Below, in pieces: positions 1 through 9,709 of a stretch of DNA of 64,000 bases. The translations under genes were made by a program, and so were the position numbers. The DNA comes from JABGQS01 sp963666505. Its GTDB lineage: Bacteria > Bacillota > Clostridia > Christensenellales > SZUA-584. Below the pieces are notes generated by a model. It saw only the letters and a program-made list of their open reading frames with translations, ran no database searches and had not been told where the DNA came from. How positions within the stretch are numbered: the stretch's first letter is position 1; each line of letters opens with the position of its first letter. The DNA is taken from contig CAXXXL010000001.1 of NCBI GenBank assembly GCA_963666505.2, forward strand, positions 868,001 to 932,000. Direction: 5' to 3'.

Positions 1-549
1 GGATTTTTCAACGATTTGATGAGGGTGATTACCGACAGGCTAAAAGAGTATGCGCAGATGAGGGCGGATTTCTTAGGCACACCTGTAGAGAAGTTTAAAC
101 TCTTCAACGATGAGATTTCGACGCCTATGGTTTCAAAGCGCATTTATGATGAACTGATTTATCCATATGAGAAAGAGCTTGCAGAGTTTTCGGGAGGTGT
201 CAGCTACTGGCACAGCTGCGGTAAAACAGAAGAGTTCTATGAGTCGGTTGCAAGCCTGCCGGGGCTGCAGATGGTGCACATCGGCCCGTGGTCGGATGTG
301 GCAAAAGCAGCTGAGGTTTTCAGCAAGACAAATATATCTCTGGAGATCTGCTTGAATTCGGTTGATGACATATATGAAAAGGAAGAAGACCAGATGAGAG
401 AAAAGCTGCTCAAAATCAAAAACGCATGCGACGGCAAAGTTAAATACCAGGTAAGAGCAGACGGGTTCGCAATATATAACTCGATTGAGTATACGATGCA
501 GAAGATAAACTTGTGGAATAAGGTTGCGCTTGAAATATTTCCGGGTTAA
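1..549 (+). CDS. URO-D family protein, C-terminal part (5' end outside window)
   Basis: The reading frame is open from base 1, so the true start lies upstream; about 182 residues are visible. The fragment carries the C-terminal part of the uroporphyrinogen decarboxylase (URO-D)-type barrel. It has a H-S-C-G motif (YWHSCGKTEE) of the H-x-C kind that binds zinc in MtaA/MtbA-type methyltransferases. A later cysteine (LEICLNS) could be a third ligand. Classical haem HemE does not use this H-x-C site, so haem synthesis is unlikely. It is the first of four URO-D family members in the window. The cupin gene follows 33 bp downstream. The substrate cannot be told from sequence. Confidence 0.8.
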   Translation, partial: GFFNDLMRVITDRLKEYAQMRADFLGTPVEKFKLFNDEISTPMVSKRIYDELIYPYEKELAEFSGGVSYWHSCGKTEEFYESVASLPGLQMVHIGPWSDVAKAAEVFSKTNISLEICLNSVDDIYEKEEDQMREKLLKIKNACDGKVKYQVRADGFAIYNSIEYTMQKINLWNKVALEIFPG

Positions 550-582
550 ATAAAAAAAGGGTTATAGAAAGGAATACTGATT

Positions 583-1014
583 ATGGGAAGAGGAACTTTA
601 GTGAGGCCATCAAAGGTTAAGCCCTTGGTTTACAACGACTATTACACGTCAAGGATGCTGCTCGATCACACCAATTCTGAGTCGCAAAAAACTCATATCA
701 ATCACGGAATTGTAAAAAAAGGCGGGAACCTTCTGCCGCCGAGTGCACACGGCAAGCCCGGCGAAGGCTTTGATGAAACATATGTGATAATCAAGGGCAA
801 GTGTAAGCTGGAGATAGACGGGGGTGTTATGGACATCCAGGCTGGAGATATAGTGTTTATCCCGGGCGGCGTTTATCACGGGCTTGATAACACCGACGGT
901 GAGGAAGATTTAGAGCTGCTCACAATATGGGCCGGCGTGCCGAAAGAAGGGATAAACCCGCTTTATGACATGAGGATAAAAGAGTGGGGCAAGACTTACG
1001 TAGAAATAGATTGA
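583..1014 (+). CDS. Cupin-domain protein
   Basis: A 143-residue single-domain cupin preceded by AAAGGA at good spacing. Cupin motif 1 is visible around residues 58-80 (GEGFDETYVIIKGK) and motif 2 around 90-102 (GDIVFIPGGVYHGL). The E and H residues of a typical metal site are present. Small cupins of this type are often sugar or sugar-acid isomerases, or ligand sensors. It sits between a URO-D gene and a broken SDR gene in a decaying sugar cluster. This gene itself shows no lesion. Its substrate is not predictable. Confidence 0.85.
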   Translation: MGRGTLVRPSKVKPLVYNDYYTSRMLLDHTNSESQKTHINHGIVKKGGNLLPPSAHGKPGEGFDETYVIIKGKCKLEIDGGVMDIQAGDIVFIPGGVYHGLDNTDGEEDLELLTIWAGVPKEGINPLYDMRIKEWGKTYVEID

Positions 1015-1030
1015 AACAGAGAGAAAGAAA

Positions 1031-1831
1031 ATGAGGATAGTAAAAAAAGAGGGCGACGAACTCCCTTCTTTAAGGATATTTAGTCTTGATGGCAAGAGCG
1101 CTTTTATAACGGGAGCAAGCAGCGGCCTTGGTAAAGAAGTGGCAAAAGGCTTTGATATGGCGGGGGCGAGCGTGTTTCTGGTGGGGAGCAGGATACAGCC
1201 CTTGCAGGAGCTTGCAGATGAATTTAATTCAAACGGTTATACTGCTTATGCATACAGTGCTGATGTCTCCAAAAGCAAAGACGTTCAGGCGGCAGTTAAA
1301 GCAGCCGTTGATAAGTTTTCTCAAATAGATGTTCTCGTAAATAATGCCGGTACGACATGGCGAAGCTCGATAGTTGATTTCGACGAAGAGCAGTAGGACC
1401 GGGTAGTCGATTTGAACATGCGGGGAACGTTTTTATGCAACAAATACGCAGGCATCGAGATGCTGAAAACGGGAGGCGGAAGCATAATAAACGTCGGCTC
1501 AGGCGCAGGGCAAAACGGAATGGCTGACAGCATCACATACTGCGCAAGCAAAGGCGGAGTCTCTATGCTTACAAAGGCAGCGGCGATCGAATGGGCGCAG
1601 CAGGGCATAAGGGTAAACGCCGTTATGCCTGGTACGTTTAAAACACCTCTATTAGAAGAATGTATTGCCCAACAGCCGGACTATGCAGACACCATTATGA
1701 AAAAACATCCCATCGGCAGGTTTGGCGAGCTGGAAGAGATTGTCGGGATATTTATTTACCTTGCTTCGGACAACGCAAAATTTGTAACAGGAATCCTGAT
1801 ATTTATTGACGGTGGAGGCAACGCTCAATAG
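1031..1831 (+). pseudogene. SDR family dehydrogenase, interrupted by an in-frame amber stop
   Basis: One continuous frame of about 266 codons is broken only by TAG at 1394-1396. The N-terminal half has the cofactor motif GASSGLG and the NNAG motif. The half after the stop has the serine of the SDR triad (INVGSGAG), the YCASK motif (Y-x3-K) and the usual C-terminal FIDGGG. The stop falls in a place where relatives have tryptophan (E-E-Q-W-D-R), so a TGG to TAG change is the simplest explanation. No frameshift is seen. A product from the ATG at 1031 would lack the catalytic residues. It belongs to the run of damaged sugar genes at 1-7.3 kb. Confidence 0.85.
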
Positions 1832-1918
1832 TATAAGGTAATTAAGGCTCAAGGGTTACACATAGACTGTTAATGAAACTGCATAGATTTTAAAATAAAT
1901 ATAAGGAGATGGTAAGCT

Positions 1919-2905
1919 ATGGAGTCAATTAAGATTAGCGCAATTCTAGGTACTCTCGGGCAACTGGGTGATAGATTTATGGCAGGCGGTTATAAAGATG
2001 AAAAAGGTCTGGATTTTGAAACAATAATCAAAGAACTTGCAGAGTTAAATCTGATAGAGGCGCTTGAGTTATGCTATTCCGGCGAAGGTATGGAGTCTGA
2101 TTCGGGATACATATCCTCCCTTATGAAAAAGTATGGCTATGACGTTTCCTTTGTGTTCCCTGCGCTACACTGCCAGAGGCAATGGCAGGACGGCACTCTT
2201 AGATGTTCGGACAAACAAACAAGAAAACAAGCAATTGATTTTACTAAAAAAACAATGGATTTTGATGAAAAAATAGGGGCAGCGGGCGTCAGCCTATGGC
2301 TGGGGCAGGATGGACACGACTATCCGCTGCAAACAGATTATAAACAGCAGTGGGAAAATCTAACGAGTACGCTAAAGTAACTTGCTGATTACAAGCCTCA
2401 TATGAACATTGCAATCGAGCCTAAACAGAGAGAACCAAGAAAAAGGTCTTTGGTGGATACAACGAGCTCTGCGCTGCTTATGTGCCTTGAAGCGGACAGA
2501 GATGATCTTGGAATAACCATAGATGTCGGTCACGTGTATCAGGCGGGCATGAACGTTTCACAGAATATCGAGATAGCGGCTAAATACAACAAGATATTCA
2601 ATTTCCATGTAAACGACAACTACGGCTCGTTGGACGACGATATGATGCTTGGTTCCGTAAGGTTCATTGAGAATATCGAAATGTTCTATACCTTAGAAAA
2701 AATAGGTTACAATAAATATCTTTCTGTAGATATATTCCCGTTTAGAGACAAAGGAATCGCAGCCACCCGTGAAAGCATATTGTACATGAAAAAGTACAAC
2801 GAAATCGTAAATAGAATCGGTTTTGATGAACTGAAAAAGCTCATAGATGCAGGAGATTTCACAGAGGTGTTGCGGGTTGTCCGCAATGAAGTCTTTTCCT
2901 TTTAG
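1919..2905 (+). pseudogene. Sugar phosphate isomerase/epimerase (xylose isomerase-like TIM barrel), nonsense-interrupted
   Basis: Starts at ATG 1919 with AAGGAG upstream. One frame runs to 2905 but is cut by TAA at 2378-2380; removing it joins STLK to LADYKPHMNIAIEPKQ without loss. The second half contains the metal-site pattern of this superfamily: NIAIEPK, TIDVGHVYQAG and FHVNDNYG. Such enzymes interconvert keto and aldo sugars or epimerise ketoses in the cytoplasm. The change needed is a single base (GAA to TAA). It was probably the isomerase of the decaying cluster. Confidence 0.82.
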
Positions 2906-2923
2906 CGTTGCAGGAGATTTGAT

Positions 2924-4000
2924 ATGAATAACAGAGTCGACTATTCAAGAGTAGTCAGAATGCTTGAGGAAAACGATGTTCAGTATGAAACAATAAGCCT
3001 TTGCGACAGTTTTAGCATTATTGCATGTGCTTCGGGGGGCAGGCTGTTCGGCCCGTTCAAAGACAAGGGTGAAAGCGTGCTGTGGTTAAATGCAGCGTTT
3101 TTGGATGAAGAGAAATTTTCGGCGCTGCTGGCAGATAAAAATTGGAACATAGGCGGGGAGCGTTTTTGGATAGCGCCGGAATTAGCTTTCTTTGTCAAGA
3201 GAAGAAAGGACTTCGATGAAACATATGTTATCCAGACCGAGCTTGACCCGGGTAAGTTTAAGCTTTAACGCACGGATAACACGGTTGTTTTAGAACAAAG
3301 CATACAACTCGATGCCTATGAATTGTCTTTTGATACGAAGCGGATATACATGCGAAGAAGCATTGAAAGCGCTGAAGAAATAAAGTAGCTTAAGGAGTTA
3401 AAAGAAAAATCGCCGTCGCTTGAAAGCTGCGGTTACAAACAGACATTCACAATCGAGGACAAAAGCCCAGACGACAAAATGTATTTGGAACCGTGGATAT
3501 TATCGCAGCTCAACCTGGGAGGAAGGATACTGGTGCCGATAATAGGTGAGTTCGATTTCGTGGACTATTATGACCCGATCACAGACGATTATCAGATAGT
3601 ACACGACGGCTTTGTAGAGCTTAAATCTACAGGCGACAGGAAATATAAAGTTGCTTATAAGGCGATAAAAACTATCGGACGTGTCGCTTATGTCAACGTT
3701 CTGTAGGATGGGCTGTACTACGCTCTGTTAAGGGGCTATTACAACGATCCTTCTAACCCTTATTGCTGCGAGCCTTCGGACAAAGAAGGGCGAAACGGAT
3801 GCTCACTTTATATCTACAAAGACTTTAGAGGAAACGGCGGTTTTACTGAGCTTGAGAACAGCGGGCTGACCATAGGCAAGGAAACGGGCAGGACACAACA
3901 GGCTTCTGACTTGGTGCAATTTTTATACACTGGTGAGAAAAAAGACATTGAGCTGGTTGTAGAAACGTTCCTTGGTATCAAATACAGAATAGAATTCTAA
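2924..4000 (+). pseudogene. DUF6786-like hypothetical protein with three in-frame stops
   Basis: A single frame from ATG 2924 to TAA 3998-4000 (about 358 codons) carries internal stops TAA 3266-3268, TAG 3386-3388 and TAG 3704-3706, with no frameshift. Visible features include GESVLWLNAAF, NIGGERFWIAPE and GLYYALLRGYYNDPSNPYC. The GGERFWIAPE stretch resembles DUF6786-type proteins, which look like beta-sandwich, mutarotase-like folds; that match is from memory and unconfirmed. It directly follows the isomerase pseudogene, so a role with the same sugar is likely. Confidence 0.7.
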
Positions 4001-4076
4001 CTTTAGACTAGGAGGATAAGGGGAAGTATACTTCGAGTATATTTTTAACAAATATGATATACAGATATAAAAAAAT

Positions 4077-5077
4077 ATGGCTATTAAGTTAAGTCAGCAA
4101 ATCGTAGAGGCGGAGACTGTGTCACGGCGAAAAGCAATCTGTTGAAGATCTCACTGCCCATGCTTCTGCGATTGAACCGATAACAGTACTAATCTAAGTA
4201 GCTCTGCAAGTGCTTTTTGCCTAAAACGTGAAAAGTTCCCGAAACGAAAGCCTTTGCGTTGCTGATAATGGTATGCAGCCATTTGATCATATCTGAATCC
4301 GCATCAAAGACCTGATATTCGTGCAGATACTTTTCAGCCAAAGGCTTTCGGTAACTATGGTAAGCGTACGTCTGCACTGATGCGCCTTCGGCAATTCTAC
4401 TCTTAGCAAACTTGGAAATTGTCTTTCCCTTCAGGTCGGTCACAACCTGCATTTTCACGTACTGGGGTTTGCCATCTTCGTCTTTTGATATAGCCACCAC
4501 GACCTTGTTTTTCGTGGCCCCACGGGCTCTTTTACCACCTTTTTTGGTTTTGCCTAAGTACGTGTCATCCAATTCTATAATACCTTTAAGCAAATAACGA
4601 TTGTCTCGTTCAGCCATTGCATTGCGGATACGATGGAGCAAAAACCATGCTGTATTGTACGGCAGATTCAGTACCCGAGATAGCTGCATGGCCGAATACC
4701 CACGCTTATCGCGAGACACTAAGTATATCGCCCAAATCCATGTTCTCAGGCTTAAATGAATCCTGTCCATCACAGTACCGGCTGTCACAGATGCCTGATA
4801 TCGACAACTTTTACACGCGTATTTATGCCGCGTCGTAATATGATAATACTCGCGGCAACCGCAGACGGGGCATATAAATCCGTCCGGCCATCGTAGCTTA
4901 AACAGATAGTCTCTGCAAGAATCTTCTGTATCAAATCGCCTTTGTATGTCCTCTAACCCTACTCGTTTTTTCTTTGACATAGCTTTTTTCCACCTTTTCC
5001 GTTACTATGACAACATTCTATACCCTGTATTGACCGTTTTTATGGACTTGTCACTGATGACTCATCTTAATAGCCAT
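4077..5077 (-). mobile_element. IS1595-family insertion sequence, complete ends
   Basis: A 1001-bp element with near-perfect terminal inverted repeats: ATGGCTATTAAGTTAAGTCA on the left, with ATGGCTATTAAGATGAGTCA read from the right end on the other strand. Flanking direct repeats ATAAAAAAAT lie at 4067-4076 and 5078-5087. The repeat is A-rich, so its exact edges are uncertain by 1-2 bases. It carries one transposase gene on the minus strand and interrupts the aldolase gene. Confidence 0.85.
4189..4980 (-). CDS. IS1595-family (ISXO2-like) transposase, probably C-terminally truncated by an amber stop
   Basis: 263 residues. An N-terminal zinc ribbon (CPVCGCREYY and CKSCRYQ) is followed by the DDE domain containing ELDDTYLG and FDADSDMI. 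After TAG 4189-4191 the frame stays open for 34 more codons to 4084. That extension begins YCYRFNRR, the conserved C-terminal signature of the family. The stop therefore looks like a recent nonsense mutation (GAG to TAG) just before the end, and the transposase is probably weak or inactive. Confidence 0.85.
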   Translation of the reverse strand: MSKKKRVGLEDIQRRFDTEDSCRDYLFKLRWPDGFICPVCGCREYYHITTRHKYACKSCRYQASVTAGTVMDRIHLSLRTWIWAIYLVSRDKRGYSAMQLSRVLNLPYNTAWFLLHRIRNAMAERDNRYLLKGIIELDDTYLGKTKKGGKRARGATKNKVVVAISKDEDGKPQYVKMQVVTDLKGKTISKFAKSRIAEGASVQTYAYHSYRKPLAEKYLHEYQVFDADSDMIKWLHTIISNAKAFVSGTFHVLGKKHLQSYLD

Positions 5078-5799
5078 ATAAAAAAATAGCTGAGTCAATT
5101 GCACAGTCAAGCAGGAGGATCGGTGAGCTTGGTTATGTTGCATCACAGGGAGGTAATATTTCGTGCATTACTGATGACGGGATGGTATTGCTGACGCCTA
5201 AAAAACGCAACAAAAGGCTTATTACAAAAGGTGATATATGCGTTGTGGATAAATCGGGCAGTCCGGTCTATTCAAAAAAAGGTAGGGAGGCAACCTCGGA
5301 GTATCCAATGCATCTTACGATATACAAGACCCATGATGACGTTAAAGCTATCATACACGCACATCCTCCGGTCACGACAGGGTTTGCGATTTCCCGGTGC
5401 AGAGAGCTTGAAAAGGCGGTGCTACCTGAAGCGTGCATGGAATTAGGGCCGGTGCTCTCCACCCCGTATGTGGACCCCGGCAGCGACGAGCTTGCAAAAA
5501 TCGTCAGTGAAGCGCTGTGCAAGACGAATACAGTCATTATGGAGAACCATGGCGTTATAGTCGTGAGCAATGAAAGCGTGGAGAGAGCGCTCGAACTGCT
5601 GGAGCTGCTTGAGGCAACGGCGTATTCGGTATTCGTCGCAAAAATGCTTGGTGAAACGCACCCGATAAGTGAATAAGACTTAAACAGACTGGTCGGGTTA
5701 TATGAAAAAAGGGGAATAGGTCTTCCCGGCAAACCGGGCTACTATAAAGACATAAACAGCATTTTCTGAAAGCTATTATTTAATTCAGGAGTCTTCTAT

Positions 5800-7260
5800 A
5801 TGGATTTAAAACTGATTGCGGTTGACGTAGGAGCAAGCAGCGGCAGGACAATAGCGGGCAGATTCGACAAGGGTCTGCTTAAAACTGAGGAGGTCTGCAG
5901 GTTTAGCCACAAATAAACAATACTGAATAATCAGCAATTATTGAACATCCTGCATATATATGATTCGGTTCGGGAAAGCATCCGCATCTGCAATAGTAAA
6001 TATAAAAAACAAATAGCGTCTGTTGGCATCGATACTTCGGCATGGATTTTGGCCTGCTCGATAAAAACGATCATTTAATATCAAATCTAAACTCATACAG
6101 AAGTCCTGTCGGAAGAGAGGGTATGGAGGAGTTTTTCAGCATCCACGGGCAAAGAAAACTGTTCGACTTGACGGGAATAGCAAACAACGAGATAAACACC
6201 TCGTTTCAATTGTATAGGATGGCGGCAATACAAGAACATGTGCTGAGCATAGCGAAGAAATGCTGTTTATACCTGACTAGCTCGCCTTGTTTTTGACGGG
6301 TGAGCTTTTCAGCGATGCATCAATTGTTTCCCCGGGTCAGATCATGGCTCCGGGGAATATGAACTGGAATAAAGACATAATAAATCTGCTTGGTATTGAC
6401 ACCAGCTTGTTCCCGAAGATGCATGAATGCGGGGCGTATAAAGGAAAGCTGCTTCACAGCGTCTTGGGAGACGGCAGTGAAGTCGATGTATCTTTTGCCA
6501 TACATGATACTGCTTCTGCTGTGGAAGCAATACCCTCTAAGAGTGAAATGTTTGCGTTTATTTCTGTAGTGACATGGTCCTTGATGGGTATAAAAACGGA
6601 TAAACCGATAGTCAACGATTACACGTATGAAAATTTATTTTCAAACATATATACATTCAACAATAAATTTCTGATACTCAAAAACATAATGGGGACATGG
6701 ATGCTGGAGTCATGCAAAAAGCAATGGGAAGCAAAAGGAGAAACTTATAACTGGGATGAGCTTATTTCTCTGGCAGAGCGTGCAAAAGATTTTGAGGCTT
6801 ATATTGACGTTAACGATGAAATGTTTTTCAGCGGTATCGATATACCGGAAAAGGTAAGCGAGTATTGTGAAAAGCGAAATCAAACTGCACCGCAGACCAA
6901 AAGCGAAACGATTAGGGTAATAGTTGAAAGTATGGCTATGAAGTTCAAAGAGACTTTTGATAAATTGGAAAAGCTTCATGGAGAGAAATTAGATATGCTG
7001 CATATCGTTGGAGCGCTCAAAACAGAATGCTTTGTCAATGTACGGCGAATCTGACCGGCGTTAAGGTGGCTGCAGGTCCCATAGAGGCAACCGAAATAGG
7101 CAACATTGTGCTGCAGATGGCATCTATCGGCGAAATATAAGGCAGGGATATTCCTGAAATCGTAGCAAAGTCCTTTGAAATAAGAGAATACAACCCGCAA
7201 GACTTTGAAGAATGGAGCGGGAAATACCATATATTTAAAAATCTAAATAGTAATATCTAG
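5800..7260 (+). pseudogene. FGGY kinase, rhamnulokinase-like (rhaB-type), heavily degraded
   Basis: Starts at ATG 5800 (MDLKLIAVDVGASSGR, the N-terminal phosphate-binding motif of rhamnulokinases). Lesions seen: TAA 5914-5916, a frameshift near 6040 (SVGIDT then MDFGLLDKN), a frameshift plus TAG near 6250-6285, a frameshift near 7012, and TAA 7138-7140. The C-terminal signatures LHIVG, CTANLTGVKVAAGPIEA and TEIGNIVLQ identify the rhamnulokinase branch. The intact enzyme phosphorylates L-rhamnulose or a similar ketose. Together with the aldolase upstream it forms a dead isomerase, kinase and aldolase pathway. Confidence 0.85.
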
Positions 7261-7352
7261 ATAAGTTTATAAAAAAACACCCAAAAGGAGAATACGTATT
7301 CTCTAATTCTCATAAAAATATATTGAATACTAACAAAATATATAAAAAATGC

Positions 7353-7381
7353 TTGATATACTTTTAAAAACGTGGTTTAAT
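7353..7381 (+). promoter_or_regulatory. Possible promoter of the LacI-family gene
   Basis: TTGATA (7353-7358), 17-bp spacer, TTTAAT (7376-7381). Two AAAACGT-containing half sites (near 7366-7372 and 7397-7403, the latter in the near-palindrome GAAAACGTTATAC) flank it. A similar AAAACGT lies near 8496, upstream of the next gene. LacI-family operators have a central CG, so autoregulation is plausible but unproven. Confidence 0.35.
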
Positions 7382-7435
7382 TATAAATATTAAAGAAAAC
7401 GTTATACCATTATCGATTATAAAAAGGACTTTTTA

Positions 7436-8467
7436 ATGAGTAAAGTAACTGTTATCGACATCGCAAAAAAGGCAGGTCTTTCACAGGGCGCAGTAAGCAA
7501 AGCGCTGGGCGGGAAGAAAGGCGTAAGTGAACAAACTAGACAGCTGGTAATAGAAACTGCCAAAGAAATGGGATATGAGGTCAACACGCTGGCGCAAGGT
7601 CTTTCAAGACGTGTCATAACAATAGGCATAATAATGCCTGACGTTTGGAAAGAGTATTACGACGAATTTATAAAGGGAATAAATAAAAGCCTAAAAAATT
7701 TAAATGTGTATAATGTTACAGGCAAATACAAATATGTCAGCGGTCTATTCTCTAGTGACGGTATCGTAAAAGCGCTTGATGAGTTTGCTGAGGAGGAGGT
7801 CGACGGAGTGATTCTCTGCCCGGCGTCTGTAACAAAACTTGGTGCATACACTTCTTATTATAAAGAAAAAAACATACCGATTCTACTGCTTGGAACGGAC
7901 CTCGAAATACCGGAAAAGATCTGCAGTGTAGAGCTGGATGCTGTTTTGGCAGGAAAAATCGCAGGCGAGTTTTTAAGCTTGATAATGAAAAAAGATGAAA
8001 ACATATTGGCTTTCGTCGGTAACAAAGACATGGAGGAGCACAAAAATAAGCTTATCGGTTTCCGGGAAGAGTTAAAAAGGCAGGGGCTTAAAGTACACAG
8101 CGTTTATGAGACTCAGGACGATCCCGAACTCGCATATATACTTGCAAAAAGCATTTTGGAAAAGGTACCGAATGTGGGTGGAATATACATTGCAACGATC
8201 AACTCGGTTAATATATGTAAAGCAATCAAAGAGCTTGGATTAGACAACAAAATCAAAGTAATTGCTACTGACGTATTTCCGGAAATAAAAGAATTCATGG
8301 ACAAGGGAATCATAAAAGGCGTAGTCTATCAGAATCCGATAAAGCAAGGTGAGCTTGCTGTGCTGAATATATATAGAAGTCTTTCGGAAAGAGTGAGCTG
8401 TAAAGATAGAGTGCTTGTAAATCCTGGTCTGGTTTTAAGCAGCAATTTCTCAAAATACTACACATAA
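7436..8467 (+). CDS. LacI-family transcriptional regulator
   Basis: 343 residues. The N-terminal helix-turn-helix covers residues 3-27 (DIAKKAGLSQGAVSKAL), with the hinge up to residue 60. It is followed by a periplasmic-binding-protein-like sugar-sensing domain to about residue 335. The start ATG has AAGGAC upstream. Being first and co-directional with the intact cluster at 8.5-21 kb, it is the likely local repressor or activator of that cluster, responding to the sugar or a phosphorylated intermediate. It is complete, unlike the genes just upstream, so the boundary between dead and living genes falls at about 7.3 kb. Confidence 0.92.
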   Translation: MSKVTVIDIAKKAGLSQGAVSKALGGKKGVSEQTRQLVIETAKEMGYEVNTLAQGLSRRVITIGIIMPDVWKEYYDEFIKGINKSLKNLNVYNVTGKYKYVSGLFSSDGIVKALDEFAEEEVDGVILCPASVTKLGAYTSYYKEKNIPILLLGTDLEIPEKICSVELDAVLAGKIAGEFLSLIMKKDENILAFVGNKDMEEHKNKLIGFREELKRQGLKVHSVYETQDDPELAYILAKSILEKVPNVGGIYIATINSVNICKAIKELGLDNKIKVIATDVFPEIKEFMDKGIIKGVVYQNPIKQGELAVLNIYRSLSERVSCKDRVLVNPGLVLSSNFSKYYT

Positions 8468-8535
8468 GAATAAAACACAACTTATAGGTCTTTAAAAAAC
8501 GTCAATTAGTTAGAAGTTTAGATTAAGGAGTTTAT

Positions 8536-9690
8536 ATGGATAGCTGGCGTGATTTTGATTTAACCCCCAAAAAGAGAAGGATACTGAATGCTTTTAATAG
8601 GAATCCTGTAAAATCGGCTGATGACATTGCTATAGTCGCTAATACTCCGTGTTATTTCGGGTTCGGCAATAACGAGCGACCGAAGGAGTACTGGGAAGAC
8701 CCAAAAGTCATGGTCGAGTTTCAGGAGAAAGCTTTTGAGCATCATCTGTCAAATATCGACGACGACACAGTGCCATATTTTATGCCTTGGTTTGGTACAG
8801 GAGTGCAGGCTTCTGCCTTTGGAAGCAAGATTCATCCGGCAACGGGGAAGGGCGACGACCCGGCTGTTGCGGGTACGATTATAAACAGCCCGGCAGACAT
8901 AGCTAAGCTAAAGACAATTGACCCATATAAAGACGGACTCATGCCCAAAGTGCTTTCTTTTATCGACTACGCAAGAGAGAACAGCGACCTTCCGATAGGA
9001 CTTACGGATATGAACAGCCCGTTTTCCACGGCAACGCAGCTCTGCGGATATGAAACCTTCTTTTACTGGATGTATGAAGAACCACAGGCTGTTAAGGATT
9101 TGATGCACATCATTACAGATTCCCTTATTGACTGGGTGAAGGTGCAGAAACAGCATGCGGGCGAGCCGCTGGATTCGAGCAGCGGACTTCAGGGAGTGTG
9201 GGCGCCTAAAGGCCTCGGCATATGGCTTTCGGATGACGACCTCGTCACTGTAGGAGCAGAGCAATATAAAGAATTCATAGTCCCGTATTACTCTAGGATT
9301 TTCAAAGAATTTGGGGGAGGAAGCCTTCATTTCTGCGGCAACGGCCTTCACCAATCTGAAAATATATTATCCATAGAGAACATTCGTGTAGTCAACAATT
9401 CACCGATGGGCGACCCGGTTACATTCGGAAAGATGGCCAGTAAAATAGGCTGCGGCAAATTGGCGATACAGATACAAGAGATCGCACCTGCCGATATAGA
9501 AGAATATTACACGGATCTTTTTAGCAATATAGACGACTTAAGGGGAATAATGATAGCGACGTTTGTACTCGATAACGTAGCTTCAGGTGTCGGCGGTGGT
9601 GCAGTAAAAACAGATAGAGACCCTACAAAGGCGGCAAATGATATTGTCAGATCAGTGCGCAAATGTGTTGAAAACAAACTGAAAGGCTAA
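8536..9690 (+). CDS. URO-D family protein
   Basis: 384 residues, with AAGGAG 6-7 bases before ATG. A URO-D-type TIM barrel, recognised by the pattern around SLHFCGNGLHQ (H-x-C-G-N), GLTDMNSPFSTATQL and NNSPMGDPVTF. The H-x-C motif and a later cysteine (IGCGKLA) are consistent with the zinc site of cobalamin-linked methyltransferases such as MtaA/MtbA. No corrinoid protein gene is nearby, so methyl transfer is only a possibility. It is the first structural gene after the LacI regulator and is followed 19 bp later by the DUF4432 gene. Confidence 0.85.
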   Translation: MDSWRDFDLTPKKRRILNAFNRNPVKSADDIAIVANTPCYFGFGNNERPKEYWEDPKVMVEFQEKAFEHHLSNIDDDTVPYFMPWFGTGVQASAFGSKIHPATGKGDDPAVAGTIINSPADIAKLKTIDPYKDGLMPKVLSFIDYARENSDLPIGLTDMNSPFSTATQLCGYETFFYWMYEEPQAVKDLMHIITDSLIDWVKVQKQHAGEPLDSSSGLQGVWAPKGLGIWLSDDDLVTVGAEQYKEFIVPYYSRIFKEFGGGSLHFCGNGLHQSENILSIENIRVVNNSPMGDPVTFGKMASKIGCGKLAIQIQEIAPADIEEYYTDLFSNIDDLRGIMIATFVLDNVASGVGGGAVKTDRDPTKAANDIVRSVRKCVENKLKG

Positions 9691-9709
9691 AGCGGCGGAG
9701 GGACTATTC

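Larger units (their letters stand above)
4054..5769 (+). pseudogene. Class II aldolase (fuculose/rhamnulose-1-P aldolase type), split by an IS1595 element
   Basis: The gene starts at ATG 4054. After seven codons it is interrupted by the IS at 4077-5077, and it resumes after the 10-bp target repeat. Joining the repeat copies gives a clean start, MIYRYKKIAESIAQ, followed by the class II aldolase core: GYVASQGGNIS, the zinc-site IHAHPP (H-x-H) and ENHGVIV. This family cleaves ketose-1-phosphates to DHAP and an aldehyde. A second lesion, TAA at 5674-5676, would remove the last 30 or so codons that end at TGA 5767-5769. The kinase pseudogene 31 bp downstream supports a 6-deoxyhexose-type pathway. 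Confidence 0.85.

Noticed and set aside
1394..4191. In-frame TAG codons in several genes, suggesting pyrrolysine or other amber recoding
   Set aside because: TAA stops interrupt the same run of genes in the same way, one TAG replaces a conserved tryptophan, and many intact genes in the window end in TAG. Simple decay explains it better.
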